NCBI GenBank assembly: GCA_036346275.1
Contig: CM070727.1
Location: forward strand, 6,129,760-6,193,759
Origin: Otatea glauca
Taxonomy: Eukaryota; Streptophyta; Magnoliopsida; Poales; Poaceae
Length of the DNA stretch: 64,000 nt
Direction of reading: 5' to 3'
Below the pieces are notes generated by a model that did not search any database, was not told the DNA's origin, and saw only the letters and a list, made by a program, of their open reading frames with translations. Shown here in pieces: positions 1 through 10,460 of the stretch; position 1 is the stretch's first letter, and every line of letters starts with the position of its first letter. The translations under genes were made by a program, and so were the position numbers.

Positions 1-1049
1 AATCTCTTTCCTGCGCGAGTGCCACTGCCCACTTCCAACCTCTCTCTCTATCCCTCCCTTTTTCTCTCGGTCCCTTCGCCCCTGCAGCATGCCCAACCCT
101 TGCCTCGGCTCCCACCGCCCCCCGATCGCTCCCCGCCGCACATCGGCTTGCGCCGCCCCCTTCTTTTCCCTCTCTCTCCCTCCACGCCTGGTGTCCCGGG
201 GCTCCTCGGCCTCTGGCCCTTCGCGTGACCCTAGCGCCCCTTACCTCCCCGCCACCCTTGGTCTCCCTCGCGGCACCCCTCGGCCTCCCCTGCCGCCCCT
301 TGCCCCTCTCTCTTTCCCCTCCGACCAATCGGCCCGACCCTTCCCCTTCCCCCCCTTTGCCCCGCCGCCTTCCTCCCCTCCCTTCCCCTCCATCCCATTC
401 CACCCCGTCGCCTCCCCCTCCTCTTCCCTCTCGACACTGCCTGACCACCGCGCCCGTCGTCGGCCCCCTCCCTTCCAATCCACCCCCTCCAAACCATCGT
501 CTCCCTCCGCCCCCTACCTCCCGACCGCCTCCAACCCTCATCCTCTCCGCCCTCCTACACGACACGGGCTCGTGGTCCCGGGGTCGACGTGCACAGGCAC
601 GGGCGTCGCCCAGGGCTCGGGTGTGTGCGGGGGAGCCGAGGCGGCGAAGCCTCAGCTGGCGACGGCCTCAGCGGGCGGTGCTGCGGGGGAGCTGAGGTGG
701 TGAGGCCTCGGTGGGCGGTCGGGCGACGACGTCAACGGCCTCGGCAGGTAACCCCCTGTTCCTCTCCCCCACGCCCCCACCTTTCTGCCGTGGCCAGCGG
801 CCCTACTGCGGGCCGCCGTGCCTTGCCGCAGGCTCACGGCAGTGCCGTCGTGACGCGTCGTGCTCCATGCCCATACATGCCTCTGTGCCAGGCTGTGCCG
901 CTCATCGTGCCCGGTTCTCGGGCTCGGCATGACCCGAGCTACAGTTTTATACAGACACGGCACAACCCACTTTGTGTCGGATCAGGCTTTGGACCAAGCC
1001 GGGCCCACCATGCCTTGGGCTGGCCCAAAAAAAGACCCGCCCACCTCTA
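1..1049. mobile_element. Right-hand part of a hAT-like element (left end outside window)
   Basis: The first ~560 bases are strongly C/T-rich. From about 880 the sequence turns into GGCCC/GGGCC-rich DNA that ends at 1049. Read on the minus strand, the end starts TAGAGGTGGGCGGGTC, a typical start for grass hAT elements. The predicted 8-bp target duplication would be GTTCCATG at 1050-1057, with its partner outside the window. The open frames here come from low-complexity composition and I do not call them genes. Confidence 0.45.
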
Positions 1050-1353
1050 GTTCCATGTCATATTGTCGTGCATGCAATGGAAGAATCCCTATTACCAGCT
1101 GGCACGACATGCACCACTAACTCCGGTAAGAAGTTCAACGGCGTCCTGTGCCAACCGAACTACGTTCGGTCCTCCACTAGCTAGCTAGTTGCTGACAAGA
1201 AACCCCGCACACACCGTACATGTGCACTGTGCAGTGAAAAGCAAGCCTTGCACATATGCATCCACTACCAATGTGGCAGTCTACTGTTTCATACATATCA
1301 TATTCCATAAGCATGCATAGATCAAATTTAACTGTTGTTGTTTGGTTCTTCAT
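1050..1353. other. 3' flank of the DUF599 gene
   Basis: This stretch lies downstream of the minus-strand DUF599 gene and would hold its 3' UTR and terminator. I see no coding potential and no clear repeat. Confidence 0.4.
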
Positions 1354-2190
1354 TCAGACTTGCATGCACTCGTTTCCATTCATCTCCACTTTCCCACTGA
1401 CGCAGCCGCTATGATCTCCTTTGATATTCACCATGTCAAAGTTGTAAAGAATCGGGATCATGACCATGGAGGACAAGAAGGCCAGGAGCGGCCCAACGAT
1501 CCACAGGAGTAGGGGAACCCCGGCGTAGAAGAGCCTGTTCCCGACGAAGTTGAGGGTGAACCCCCTCTCGAGGATGTCGCCGATGTGGTCCCTGGTGGAC
1601 GGCAGGCCGAGGTGGTCGGCGGGGAGGAGGGAGGAGAAGGTGTTGATGAGGAAGCTCGCTTGGTTGAGGAAGCAGATGGTGAGGGAGTGGCAGAGGAAGG
1701 CGAAGAGGAAGAGGAGCAGCAGCGCCACGTACTTGAGCGCCATCATGTACTCGCCGTGCGCGCCGAAGACGGTGTCGCTCAGCGGCTTCTTGATGGCGTA
1801 GGTGCTGCTCAGCACTGCCGCGATGCCCGTGCAGAAGAGCACCGCCGTCGTCGCCATCAGCGTCGACCCCATGATCACGTTCCGCAGCGACTGCACCACC
1901 AGCACCGCCTTCTTCTCGTTCTCCTGCACGCGCACGCACTGATCATCAGTTCACTGGGTGCAACTCAACACGGGTACTTCAAGTCTTCAACTTCCACATG
2001 TCACGTGTTTATGTGCGTGTACCTTCATCATGCTGACGGCCCAGAGGCGGCGGGTGGCGGAGTTGATGCCGACGGCGGTGCGAAGCGGGTGGAGGCGGAT
2101 GGCGCGCCAGAGCCAGACGTGGTACACCATGGGGAGGAGGAGGCTGAGCGGGATCAGCATCAGGTCCAAGAAGCTGTCCCTCCACTCCAT
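1354..2190 (-). CDS. DUF599 family integral membrane protein
   Basis: This is a two-exon gene: exon 1 at 2190-2023 (ATG at 2190, 56 codons, donor GT at 2022-2021) and exon 2 at 1923-1354 (acceptor CAG just before 1923). The intron is 99 bp and in phase 0. The predicted protein is 245 residues, the usual DUF599 length. Hydrophobic segments lie near residues 7-29, 72-95, 116-142 and 189-213, so about four membrane passes. The stretch QSLRNVIMGSTLMATTAVLF at the start of exon 2 is typical of plant DUF599 proteins. The family has no established biochemical function, so I give none. The start is the first ATG in a frame that begins directly with the first membrane helix. The long plus-strand frame across 1585-2268 is its GC-rich antisense shadow. 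Confidence 0.88.
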
Positions 2191-3768
2191 GATCGATCGA
2201 CAGAAGTGTCGATCACTTGTTCGCACAAAAAGAAAGAGATAGATTGTAGACGGTATGCCTTGGGTTGATCTATCTAGCTATATATACGCAGTATAACTTC
2301 TTGATCAGTTGAAGTTGCCTTTGTGTGATGCGTACAAATTGGGGAAGCGTTGCTTTCTGATCAGGCGTCTGGAACTGTCCGTCCATGGGCGTTGATATAT
2401 AGGGAATGAGGTGAGAATGTGGGAGAGATGCAAAGGTGTTGCACGTAGTGCCGTCTTACACAAAGGCCACGATCTTTAGTGACCAATCAACTAAAAGAGG
2501 TAAACTAAAAGGCAGACATCACCAGATCAATCAACCTCATGCATGAGTCAACAAGGCGGTGCGATGAAAAAAAATCAATTGGTCTTCTACGTGCGTACGT
2601 GAATATTTCTCCCTGAAGTGCATGCCCAAATTAAACCCCACTGGCTTAGTTGCTTATATCAATCAACTGTATTCAAAGCGAAGGAAGATACACAGGTACA
2701 AATGAATTAAGGACGGATCGAATCTATACACTTCATTCTCAGCAAGATAAGCTGTGCATTCAGAGGTATACTCATAATTAAGCAGCTCGATCTTGACGCA
2801 GACACTGCCAGTCAGAAGAGAGGAGACCGGCCTGGTTTCATGACCGTTTGGTTTCGGTTTATGTCTGCAACTTAGGCATTGCTTCGCGCCGGGTTTGGCT
2901 TGATTTGCGTGGCGTGGTGCGCGGCAGCGCAGCGCCCAAGTCGTGGGCACAAATGCTTGCGGCCTCACGCCTCTGTCGACATCGTAACCGATTTGCCGCA
3001 CTTTGTTTGGCCTCATGGAATGCACATGACGATGACAACGTCTTTTTTCCGTCGTATTTTCCGCAAGGCCACAGCGTTGCCCGGAGGCCGCAGCACATGC
3101 AACATAGGCCTGAATCTGCAGTGTACCCAAATGTTAGGATTTAGAACATCATACTACTAAATACTACTAATCAGGACTGCCTTACATTAACTGCAGAGTA
3201 ATTAGATGTCTTACTAGTGGAGTTATAGTTAGTTTGCGTCTATGTCATCTTAGTTAGAGCGTCGCGGACAGCGGACTCAACAGTGGTCACCCTCGATCAG
3301 CTGCCCCACTAGTCTTTTAAAGGTTTGTTTTGTTTGAAGCTAACTTGGTTATAACTAATTTTTAGTGAAGTGTAACTTGTCATACGTGTTATGACAATAA
3401 ATTCAGCGTCACAAGTGTGACAAAAATTAGCAAAAAAACTGAGTCTATAACGCATAAGACATGAAGTCAAGAAAGAATGGCAAACCATAATTATGATAAT
3501 AAACCAAAGTATGCATAAGAATATGAGCATATCTAAACTTAGACATGATAAAATTAGCTTTAAACCAAATATAGCCTAAAACCCTAAAAAAACGTACTCA
3601 TATTCATGCAGGGCCAGGGCCTCTTATTTGTTGTGCTGGCCTTCCGGTGAGAGTTCGATCGCTTGGAATTCAAGTAGTGTCAATTCAACAGGCTCTTGTC
3701 CCGGTTAGTGCATGTCGCGTTGGTTGGCAATTATTCGGGCTAGCTAGCATGCATGTCTAGGACGAGAA
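2191..3768. other. Intergenic region, no gene recognised
   Basis: This begins with the upstream region of the DUF599 gene. The 2840-3160 part has short overlapping open frames on both strands with no recognisable protein, and 3300-3600 is AT-rich. A motif AGGTTTGTTTTGTTTGAAGC at about 3319 resembles the terminal sequence of Tourist/PIF-type MITEs. Confidence 0.4.
2274..2402 (-). promoter_or_regulatory. Candidate TATA boxes of the DUF599 gene
   Basis: Two TATATA-like motifs lie upstream of the ATG at 2190 on the minus strand, around 2277-2287 and 2390-2401. Either could be the TATA box, giving a 5' UTR of roughly 60 or 170 bases. Only the motif match supports this. Confidence 0.3.
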
Positions 3769-4026
3769 AACTAAACTGGCTTGGTTTGCTTCTAACAGTG
3801 ACCAATATGTTTTATCAAATTTTGTTAGCGTTGATCAAATTTAGTAAATATTTAGTTTGTTTTCAAATTTTAATAAGATTTTCTTCTCCTTTGGTTCTCT
3901 GGTTCATTTTCTTACTAATCTTTAGTCAAAACAAACATTGGTAACCAATTTGGTGACCAAATCTTGATAATACCAAATTTTGATAAGTTTAGTAAAGCAA
4001 ATTTATCATCAAACCAAACAAGCCTG
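3769..4026. mobile_element. Possible Tourist-like MITE
   Basis: The left end reads GGCTTGGTTTGCTTC and the right end, on the minus strand, reads GGCTTGTTTGGTTTGATG. The interior is AT-rich with repeated TTTGATAA/TTATCAAA motifs in both orientations. The ends are imperfect inverted repeats. No convincing target duplication is seen, so the borders are approximate. Confidence 0.35.
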
Positions 4027-6104
4027 TTAGTGTGATAGCACTATGTACTAAACAATTACCAGTTTTTCTGGCCAAGTCTGGCCTAGAAATGTTAATAGTA
4101 ATACTTAGTAAATAGACGAGTAGATCAAAGCATGAGTACTTGTTGGTAAATAATCAGTATATATTACTTTTCTAGCTTAATGGTCAAAACCATGTTAATT
4201 AGGATCTGGAACTTAGTTTTGGCATAACTTGTGTATTGCGAAACCAATTCACTCGTACGATCCAACAAGCCAGCTCGTCGGTTTCTGAACAAAAGCAACA
4301 CCAGCTAAAAACAAATTGCTTGTCCCGTCATATTGCACAGCGACGTGGGAAGATGTCATTTTTCCGGCCCCTACAACTCTCGCTTGGGACATATTTAATC
4401 TTTTTTTTATTCGAATTTATAAAATTAACTCTCTCGGTGAGCTTGGAAGTCACATTAGACGACATGACTCACTTACTGCGTCGGAAGAGCTCAGCAACTT
4501 CCTCGGCAAGTAGGTTCCACGCTTAATTGACAGGGAAGGAATCAAAGGCACATTCCACGCTTGGTTGCCGTGAAAGCAATCGGGATAGCACCTTTCGCGC
4601 TTGCTTACCGCGGAAGGATGAATATTAATTAGTGGATTTAATTCATTAACGATTTAATTAAGTGATTAATAAATATATATATTAAATTAGTGATTAATCG
4701 GTGGAGTTGATTTCTGCGCAGAAGGAGAGCTCCGTAAGAATCTTGGCCCTGCCGAGCTCCCCGAACATGGGAGGTAACTCGTGGAGGCCAAATTTATTAA
4801 TGATTTTGGAAAGACTATATTTAGAAAAAACGCTCAGCTAAAAAGAGGAAAGATTACTAGCAGTAATGTATTGGCTTATATATATATAGTCCTAATCCAG
4901 GAGAAAAGCAAGCAATGCGATCCAGATAAAATAAAAATGTGTGCGGTGCACTGACACTCTTGTCGAGTTGTCTGAGTCCATGCAAATGAACCTGGTCGCG
5001 ACGTCGTACCGATACAAGCCGTGGCTGGCTGGACGCGTGGGCGTGGCACCCTCACTAACCAGGTGTAGTGCTGTGCAACACTGCAAGTCCAGTAGGCAAG
5101 CTTTTGAGTGCTGATCCGGAGGCCAAGTGCTCCTGCTTTAGTAAAGAAACAAATGGAGCGATAAGGCCTCTTTAATCAGCCGGTGTGCAAACACCACTAC
5201 TTTACATGTATGCCAGTAGGCACTCTTTTTTTATTACAACTGAGACGCATGCACACGCAAACTTGAGTAATTACTCGTAACTAGTACATACAGGATAAAT
5301 CAGTGACCTTGAAAAGTTAGTACTAAGACGTGTTCGTGTGTGTCAAAGTGAATATCAGAATCTGAACTCTAGTTGGTGGTGGAATCGTGCACCCACAACT
5401 ATAGTTGTCAGAATCTCGATTCTAGCCATTGGATCCTACGTTTCTACGACCCGAATTGATTGAACTGATACAATTCTACGGTAGAGATTCTAGTAACAAA
5501 AATGTAGGATCATCATCGAAATTTTCATACGATCCTATCAGGTTCTACTAACCCTACTGATTTATTACAAACAATTACTTGCATATGTGCATTTAATTGT
5601 AAATTTATACTCTTTATTTCTTCATATCCATTATAATTTGCATAAATAACAAGTAACGTTTCCTTTGCACTACAATTTTTGTAAACAAAAGTCATAAAAA
5701 ACTGAAAACCCGGGTGCACCGTGCAATCATGTAAAATTACAAGAAACCCCACCTTGACTGCCTTGTAGATGGGCTACGGCAGTGGGTGATACTGCGCCGG
5801 GCCTGGGGGCTACATAATTAGGCTTGATTCGTCGTGAACTTAGGCCAGATTTGTCAATCGATCCGGGATTGAGGCTCGTGTCAAGCCAAGTCCGAGCTAG
5901 GTGGCGCGCGTTTGGATTGGGTAGGTCGAGCGTCCGTTAGGCCGAACCGGACTCGGCGCATTGGGTTGGGCTTCGGTCGATGGGCCAGGTCGGGCTTAAT
6001 TGTGCGGCCGTTCGTGGCAGTGGGCCGATCAAGATTAGGAAGTGTAGCACTGCACTGAACGGGCCCATATGGGTAGGGAGTGTTGGTATATGCAAGCATC
6101 CGTT
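4027..6104. other. Intergenic region with degenerate repeat fragments
   Basis: No gene is recognised. At about 4500-4620 there are short repeated phrases (CCACGCTT..., CGCGCTTGCTTACC...). The 5760-6080 part is GGGCC/GGCCC-rich and resembles degraded hAT-type DNA like that at 880-1049. Small open frames here show no protein similarity that I recognise. Confidence 0.35.
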
Positions 6105-6660
6105 TCACGTTCTTCGTGGAAGGTAACCGAAGGACCGAGTCATGAGCCAGTATTCAAATTTTGTTTTCGGATAAAATATCGGTCGGGACCGAAATTTGGG
6201 TATTTCAGATAAATCTTGTTCGAAATTCAAAAATAAAATTTCAAATCCGGTTCGTTTTCTACCGAGAAAAATGAAATTTCGCCGAAAAATCCCGAAATTT
6301 CGGATGAAATTACTGAAATTTTGGTATATTTGCAACGGCTGAAAAATAGGTCAAACAACGACGAAAAATTTTGAAATTTTTTTTGAGGTTCCTGACATAT
6401 CAGTGATGTTCCCATAAAAATTTCAAATGATTATCACATTTGAGGAATTTTTAAAAATTCAAACATTGCTATTGTCCTGATAAAACATTGATCGGGAAGT
6501 TTGATCCCAATTAAAAATGGTACAAACAACGTTAGAAAATTTTGAAATTTTTTGTGCATGGTTATGATGCATCACTAATGTTCTCATTAAATTTTTAGAT
6601 TATGATCAAGCTTCATGAATTTTGAAAAATTCAGACAGTTCTCAAAATCAATGAGCTCTT
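6105..6660. mobile_element. hAT-family fragment related to the 27.0-kb and 31.3-kb elements
   Basis: The segment holds CCGAAATTTCGG-type motifs followed by AT-rich DNA with the phrase TTTTGAAATTTTTT...GAGGTTCCTGA. The same order of phrases occurs in the elements at 27059-27948 and, inverted, at 31297-32251. Terminal repeats and target duplication are not evident, so this copy looks truncated or old. Confidence 0.5.
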
Positions 6661-7673
6661 TTTACGGCATCCTAAGATCAGTATAGATAGTTTATACTGT
6701 CGATCCCATCAGTCATATTAGTTAGTATGTATTTATACTTATTTGATAATAGAGTAATATAAAATTTATCAAATCAATTCACCCACACAATGTAAGTAGC
6801 ACTCCATATGGCTCGCTTATTCTTCTTTTGGGCATTTCAACGGATTTCTAACTCCATAAAATCTACTTGGTAGAACAAGGTGCCGGACTGACTTATCCCG
6901 TGCATGCATCACGATGTTTCTCCTGCTGATTAATAAATTTTTAAGCACTTGGTTGTAAACAAAATCGATGAATTGCGGATAAATAATGGCGAATGATCTC
7001 TCGTATGTGCTTCCTCACCTACTAGAGTTGCCATATCTACTTCGTTATTCACTGGATCAACGAGATGACCATCGACAACAACGTTTTATTTGGGTGCTCA
7101 TTTTTGGCCATATTCAATGCGAATGGACAAAAGGTAAACTAAAATCCTGAACCATCTATATAGATACACGAAAACTGTAACATAGCCAAACAAGAGTTAA
7201 CGGGAAATATTTTCTTAAAGAAAGAAAAACACAAGAACAAACTGGATTAGGTGCAATCCTACAACTTAGGCATTCTTTGTAGATGCGGATCGTCCGATCA
7301 AAACATCAGACGGTCTTAGTAAGCTCTCTTGTGTTGATACAGTAAATTGATACTGTATCTACCACAGTAAAAAAATTCAGCGCATTGTTTTTGCACCGCG
7401 CTGCAGGAGATCCGGAGGTGGGTACGCAGGCACAGAGACGGAGGAGTAAGGAATCCAAGCGAAAAGCACGGAAATATTCTAGAGCCCACGAGAGCGCGAA
7501 CTGAACCTTCTCCAACTCTCGCCCTCCCTCTTCTTAATCAACCCGTCCCCAACGCCGCCATTGCTGCATCCATCGCAAAATTAATTGAACTACACACGGA
7601 AACCACAACCACCGCCGCACTGGATTAGCCTCTCGATTAGCGCCGGAAGCAGACGAGGAAGCGATCGGTCGGG
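6661..7673. other. Intergenic region and 5' flank of the gene at 7674
   Basis: This is AT-rich DNA without recognisable genes up to about 7370, then a CG-richer stretch with CTCTCGCCCTCCCTC just upstream of the ATG, probably the 5' UTR of the next gene. No TATA box stands out. Confidence 0.35.
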
Positions 7674-8730
7674 ATGGCCATGGACGCTGCGCCGTTGCTG
7701 AAGAGGAAGGGCGCGGAGGCGCCGGAGCTGTGGCTGGACGAGGACCCCGCCTCCGGCCTCCCCGTATCCACCCGCGCCACCAAGATCCGCCGCCTCGTAC
7801 GTGCCTGGCAACCGAACTCGCTCTCCGTTTCTCTCTCTCTCTTTCCCGAACCCGAGTTGGGTGGGCTGGGCTCGAATTCTCTAACCCGTGGACTGGTTGT
7901 TTTGCTGGGTGTGCAGGACGCGGAGGTAATTCCGCCTGTTGTGCCCGGCGCGGGCGTTCCGCAGCCGCAGCAGGCGGCTGGTTTTGGGATCGAGGAGTTG
8001 CCGATGTGCGGCAACGTGGCGCCGACGGCGAACGAGGAGAGGGCGATCGTGGTGTACAAGCCCGCCGAGGCTGCGCGCAGCCCCCTACTCGGCCCGCTCC
8101 GGCCGGGCGTTCCTCTCCGCGTCAGTCCCGAGTGGATCCACGGGCTCAAGTGTACGTGCCACCACCTCCTCCCCTTCTTCCTCCTGGCTAATTCTGCTAG
8201 AGAATTGCCCATCTCTCTGAACCACGCAGTTAATCTGGATTAACTTTGATTGATGCTGGAACTGCACGCGCAGATCAAATTGTTTCAGTTAGTTGTTCAT
8301 GTCATGTTCATGCACTTGTGAGCTTTCGATTCGATTCAATTGTGATGTTCCCAACTGCTGGGATCACTGAAACTGATCAGGAAGCTGATTCGATCATGCA
8401 GACACCATGATGCAAGAGGCGAGCAACCACCGGGCGCTGCTCGAGGAGCTAACCAGGGACGAGAGCTCCAATCTGGCCATGGTCCCATGGGCGCCCTCCC
8501 ACTCCCAGGCAGCCTCCACGGCCTCGGCAACGGTGACGGAGATGATGGACGCCGACGCGGAGGACGGCGAAGGCACGTCCATGGAGGTCGAGCAAAGCAG
8601 GTGTGATCAGCTCGCTACCAACGGCGCCGCGCAGGATGAGGCGTTCCACCAATGGCCGCAGCACTGCATTGTACAGCAGCCGCTCCCGGCGGCGAGCCAC
8701 CAGCCCAGCAAGGTGACGTGGTCGTGGTGA
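7674..8730 (+). CDS. Uncharacterised plant protein, 228 residues
   Basis: Three exons join cleanly: 7674-7796 (41 codons), 7917-8151 and 8402-8730. Donors are GTACGT and GTACGT and acceptors are GTGCAG and ATGCAG; the second intron splits a Tyr codon. The product has a basic N-terminal segment (LLKRKG), an acidic LWLDEDP motif, STRATKIRRLDAE across the first junction, and a Gln/Ala-rich acidic C-terminus. There are no membrane segments and no signal peptide. I recognise no domain and assign no function. The conserved-looking parts are residues 18-45 and the helix-like EASNHRALLEELTRDES in exon 3. A second ATG two codons downstream (MAMD) is an equally possible start. Confidence 0.72.
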
Positions 8731-9418
8731 AGTGCACTGGCACCGCGACGGTAGCATGTAGCACCACAAGAGCGCGAGATGGTATTGGTTGGACAAACGC
8801 AGGTGTTAGTAGTAGTGTACTTCCATGGTAGCCTGGCCTTGATTTACTTCCTGCTCGTGCTGCCATTTCTTGTTGATGAGATGTCAGATGACACCGTCCA
8901 TTTTAGCAGGAGGCAGAGGAGTTCTTGTGCATGGGCTTCCTGGGATCTGAACACTGGGAGATGATGTAGAATGTTAGATCATGTTGTTTTCTTCCATTTT
9001 TGTTGGATCAAAGGAGGTTAATATTCGCCTACATTTTGATCTCAAGCATGTTATCCTCTGGCACCGATCAATTGAGAGGACACGGTGGTAATAAGATTTA
9101 TTTATTTCTTCTTTTCTTTTTCTCTAATGTGAGAGGTCAAGTTTCATCGTTGTACAGTACAGTTATGATACATACTAGTAGGCGTGCAATAACCCACCGT
9201 TTATTTGGTTTAGATTGGGCTAATCGTGTCGGAGAGTTCGCGTTGGTTTTAGAAGATCACTATTCATCGGATCGATATATTCTAACTATATTTTTAGATA
9301 ATTGAGTCGGATAATTTTCTAATATATAGAATTTTTCTACCCATATTCTAGTGGTTTTCATTGAGCCTAGCCAAATAACCCAAGCTATGTTCTCCTTCCA
9401 TGGCTCTACCCTCTTGTC
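8731..9418. other. 3' flank of the 228-residue gene
   Basis: This presumably holds the 3' UTR. The 9040-9400 part is AT-rich and without recognised genes. Confidence 0.35.
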
Positions 9419-9592
9419 CAGGGGTGGTCATTCGGTTTTTCGGTCAAGTCGGTTCAGTTTGTTTAGTTTATAAATAATTCGGTTTCTGAGGAGTGTTTAT
9501 CGAATTTTTCTAGCTAAAATAAAAAATCGAACCGAATTAACCGAAATAATTCGGTTCGATTAATCCTGTTTATCGGGCGACCGAAATAACCA
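9419..9592. mobile_element. Truncated hAT-like element
   Basis: It starts CAGGGGTGGTCATTCGG, a common grass hAT terminus, and the interior has many forward and inverted TTCGGTT/AACCGAA motifs. The matching right end and an 8-bp duplication of CTCTTGTC were not found, so the element is probably truncated. Confidence 0.4.
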
Positions 9593-9754
9593 ACTAAGCA
9601 TGCGAGTGTGTACTTGCTACCGTAATGTCTACTAAACCTTATAAGCAAAAGATGTAACAGAGATACATAGACATGATGAAGTATATTACCTAGATAGTAC
9701 TACACGGAGTCGTAATAAACGCATCAACTAGAGCACGAATTCGTTTGGGTGGAA

Positions 9755-10062
9755 TGGATACGGTACCTGGGGTAGGGAACATGTCGAGGATGTAGCATTT
9801 GGGCTTGGAGGCTTGGAGCTGTCGAGGCCATCGCCGATGTCCAGGGTGCGGAACATGCGGTGCTCCTCCCAATGTGGTGCCTCTGCCACTTCGGCTCGAT
9901 CTTGTCGTACAGGGACGCCCTCCTCACCTGTGCCTTCCCCCCGTCGCCGCCGACGCATCAGCGGCACCAGCGAGTTCGGCGCGATAGGAAGCCGCGGGGG
10001 AGCAGGCGGTGGGCGGCAGCAAGGGCAGGAGGCCGTACCTGGAGTTGGAGTGGCTTTTGCAT
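9755..10062 (-). pseudogene. 5' fragment of organellar leucyl-tRNA synthetase gene, frameshifted
   Basis: On the minus strand the fragment runs from an ATG at 10062 through a transit-peptide-like stretch (MQKPLQLQVRPPALAAAHRL) to KIEPKWQRH, WEEHRMFRTLDIGDGLDSSK and KPKCYILDMFP. These phrases match the N-terminus of plant chloroplast/mitochondrial leucine-tRNA ligase, up to just before its HIGH-type motif. They lie in different frames. A stop or frameshift breaks the transit region, an extra ~8 bases (repeated AAGCCTCC) shifts the frame after DSSK, and one base is lost in the MFPYP codons. It then runs into what looks like intron 1 (CCCCAG then GTACCG). The ~900 remaining residues with the catalytic core are absent, so this is a captured or broken genomic fragment, not a working gene. 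Confidence 0.75.
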
Positions 10063-10085
10063 CTAGGGTTGGAAATGTAGGGATA

Positions 10086-10460
10086 TTTTAGGGATATTTG
10101 GGATCGATGATAGAGAGTGACGATAAGAGTGACGAAGATGTGAGATATAGGATATGAGCGGGGTGATTAAATTGGTGCCAAGCATCAGTGTTCTATGTGA
10201 TAGAAAGTCCCTTAAAAATTAAAGGATAAGTTTTATAGGATGGCGATTAGACCTGCGATGTTGTATAGAGCGGAATGTTGGGTGACAAAAAGACAACATG
10301 TATAGAAGATGAGTTTAGTAGAGATACGAATGGTGCAATGTATCTGTGGTCATACAAGGCGAGATTGAATCTGCAATGATGATATATGTGATAGAGTTGG
10401 GGTAGTACTAATTGAAATGCGGTAATTCCGTATGAATCCTGCAGTTTGAGTTCGCTACGT
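10086..10460 (+). mobile_element. Remnant of LINE-type reverse transcriptase C-terminal region
   Basis: The conceptual translation gives LKDKFYRMAIRPAMLY, then AECWVTKRQHV, and then EIRM...CGHTRRD...DRVGV with stop codons between the pieces. This series is the hallmark of the C-terminal part of the non-LTR retrotransposon RT proteins that are common in plant genomes. At least two in-frame stops are visible and no upstream RT domain is present. It directly abuts the 5' end of the LeuRS fragment. Confidence 0.65.

Noticed and set aside
89..703. Long plus-strand open frame in C/T-rich DNA
   Set aside because: Overlapping open frames in several phases come from low-complexity Pro/Ser/Arg-coding composition. 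There is no recognisable protein and it lies in hAT-like DNA.
1585..2268. 227-codon plus-strand frame
   Set aside because: Antisense shadow of the GC-rich DUF599 exons, with no homology and a biased composition.
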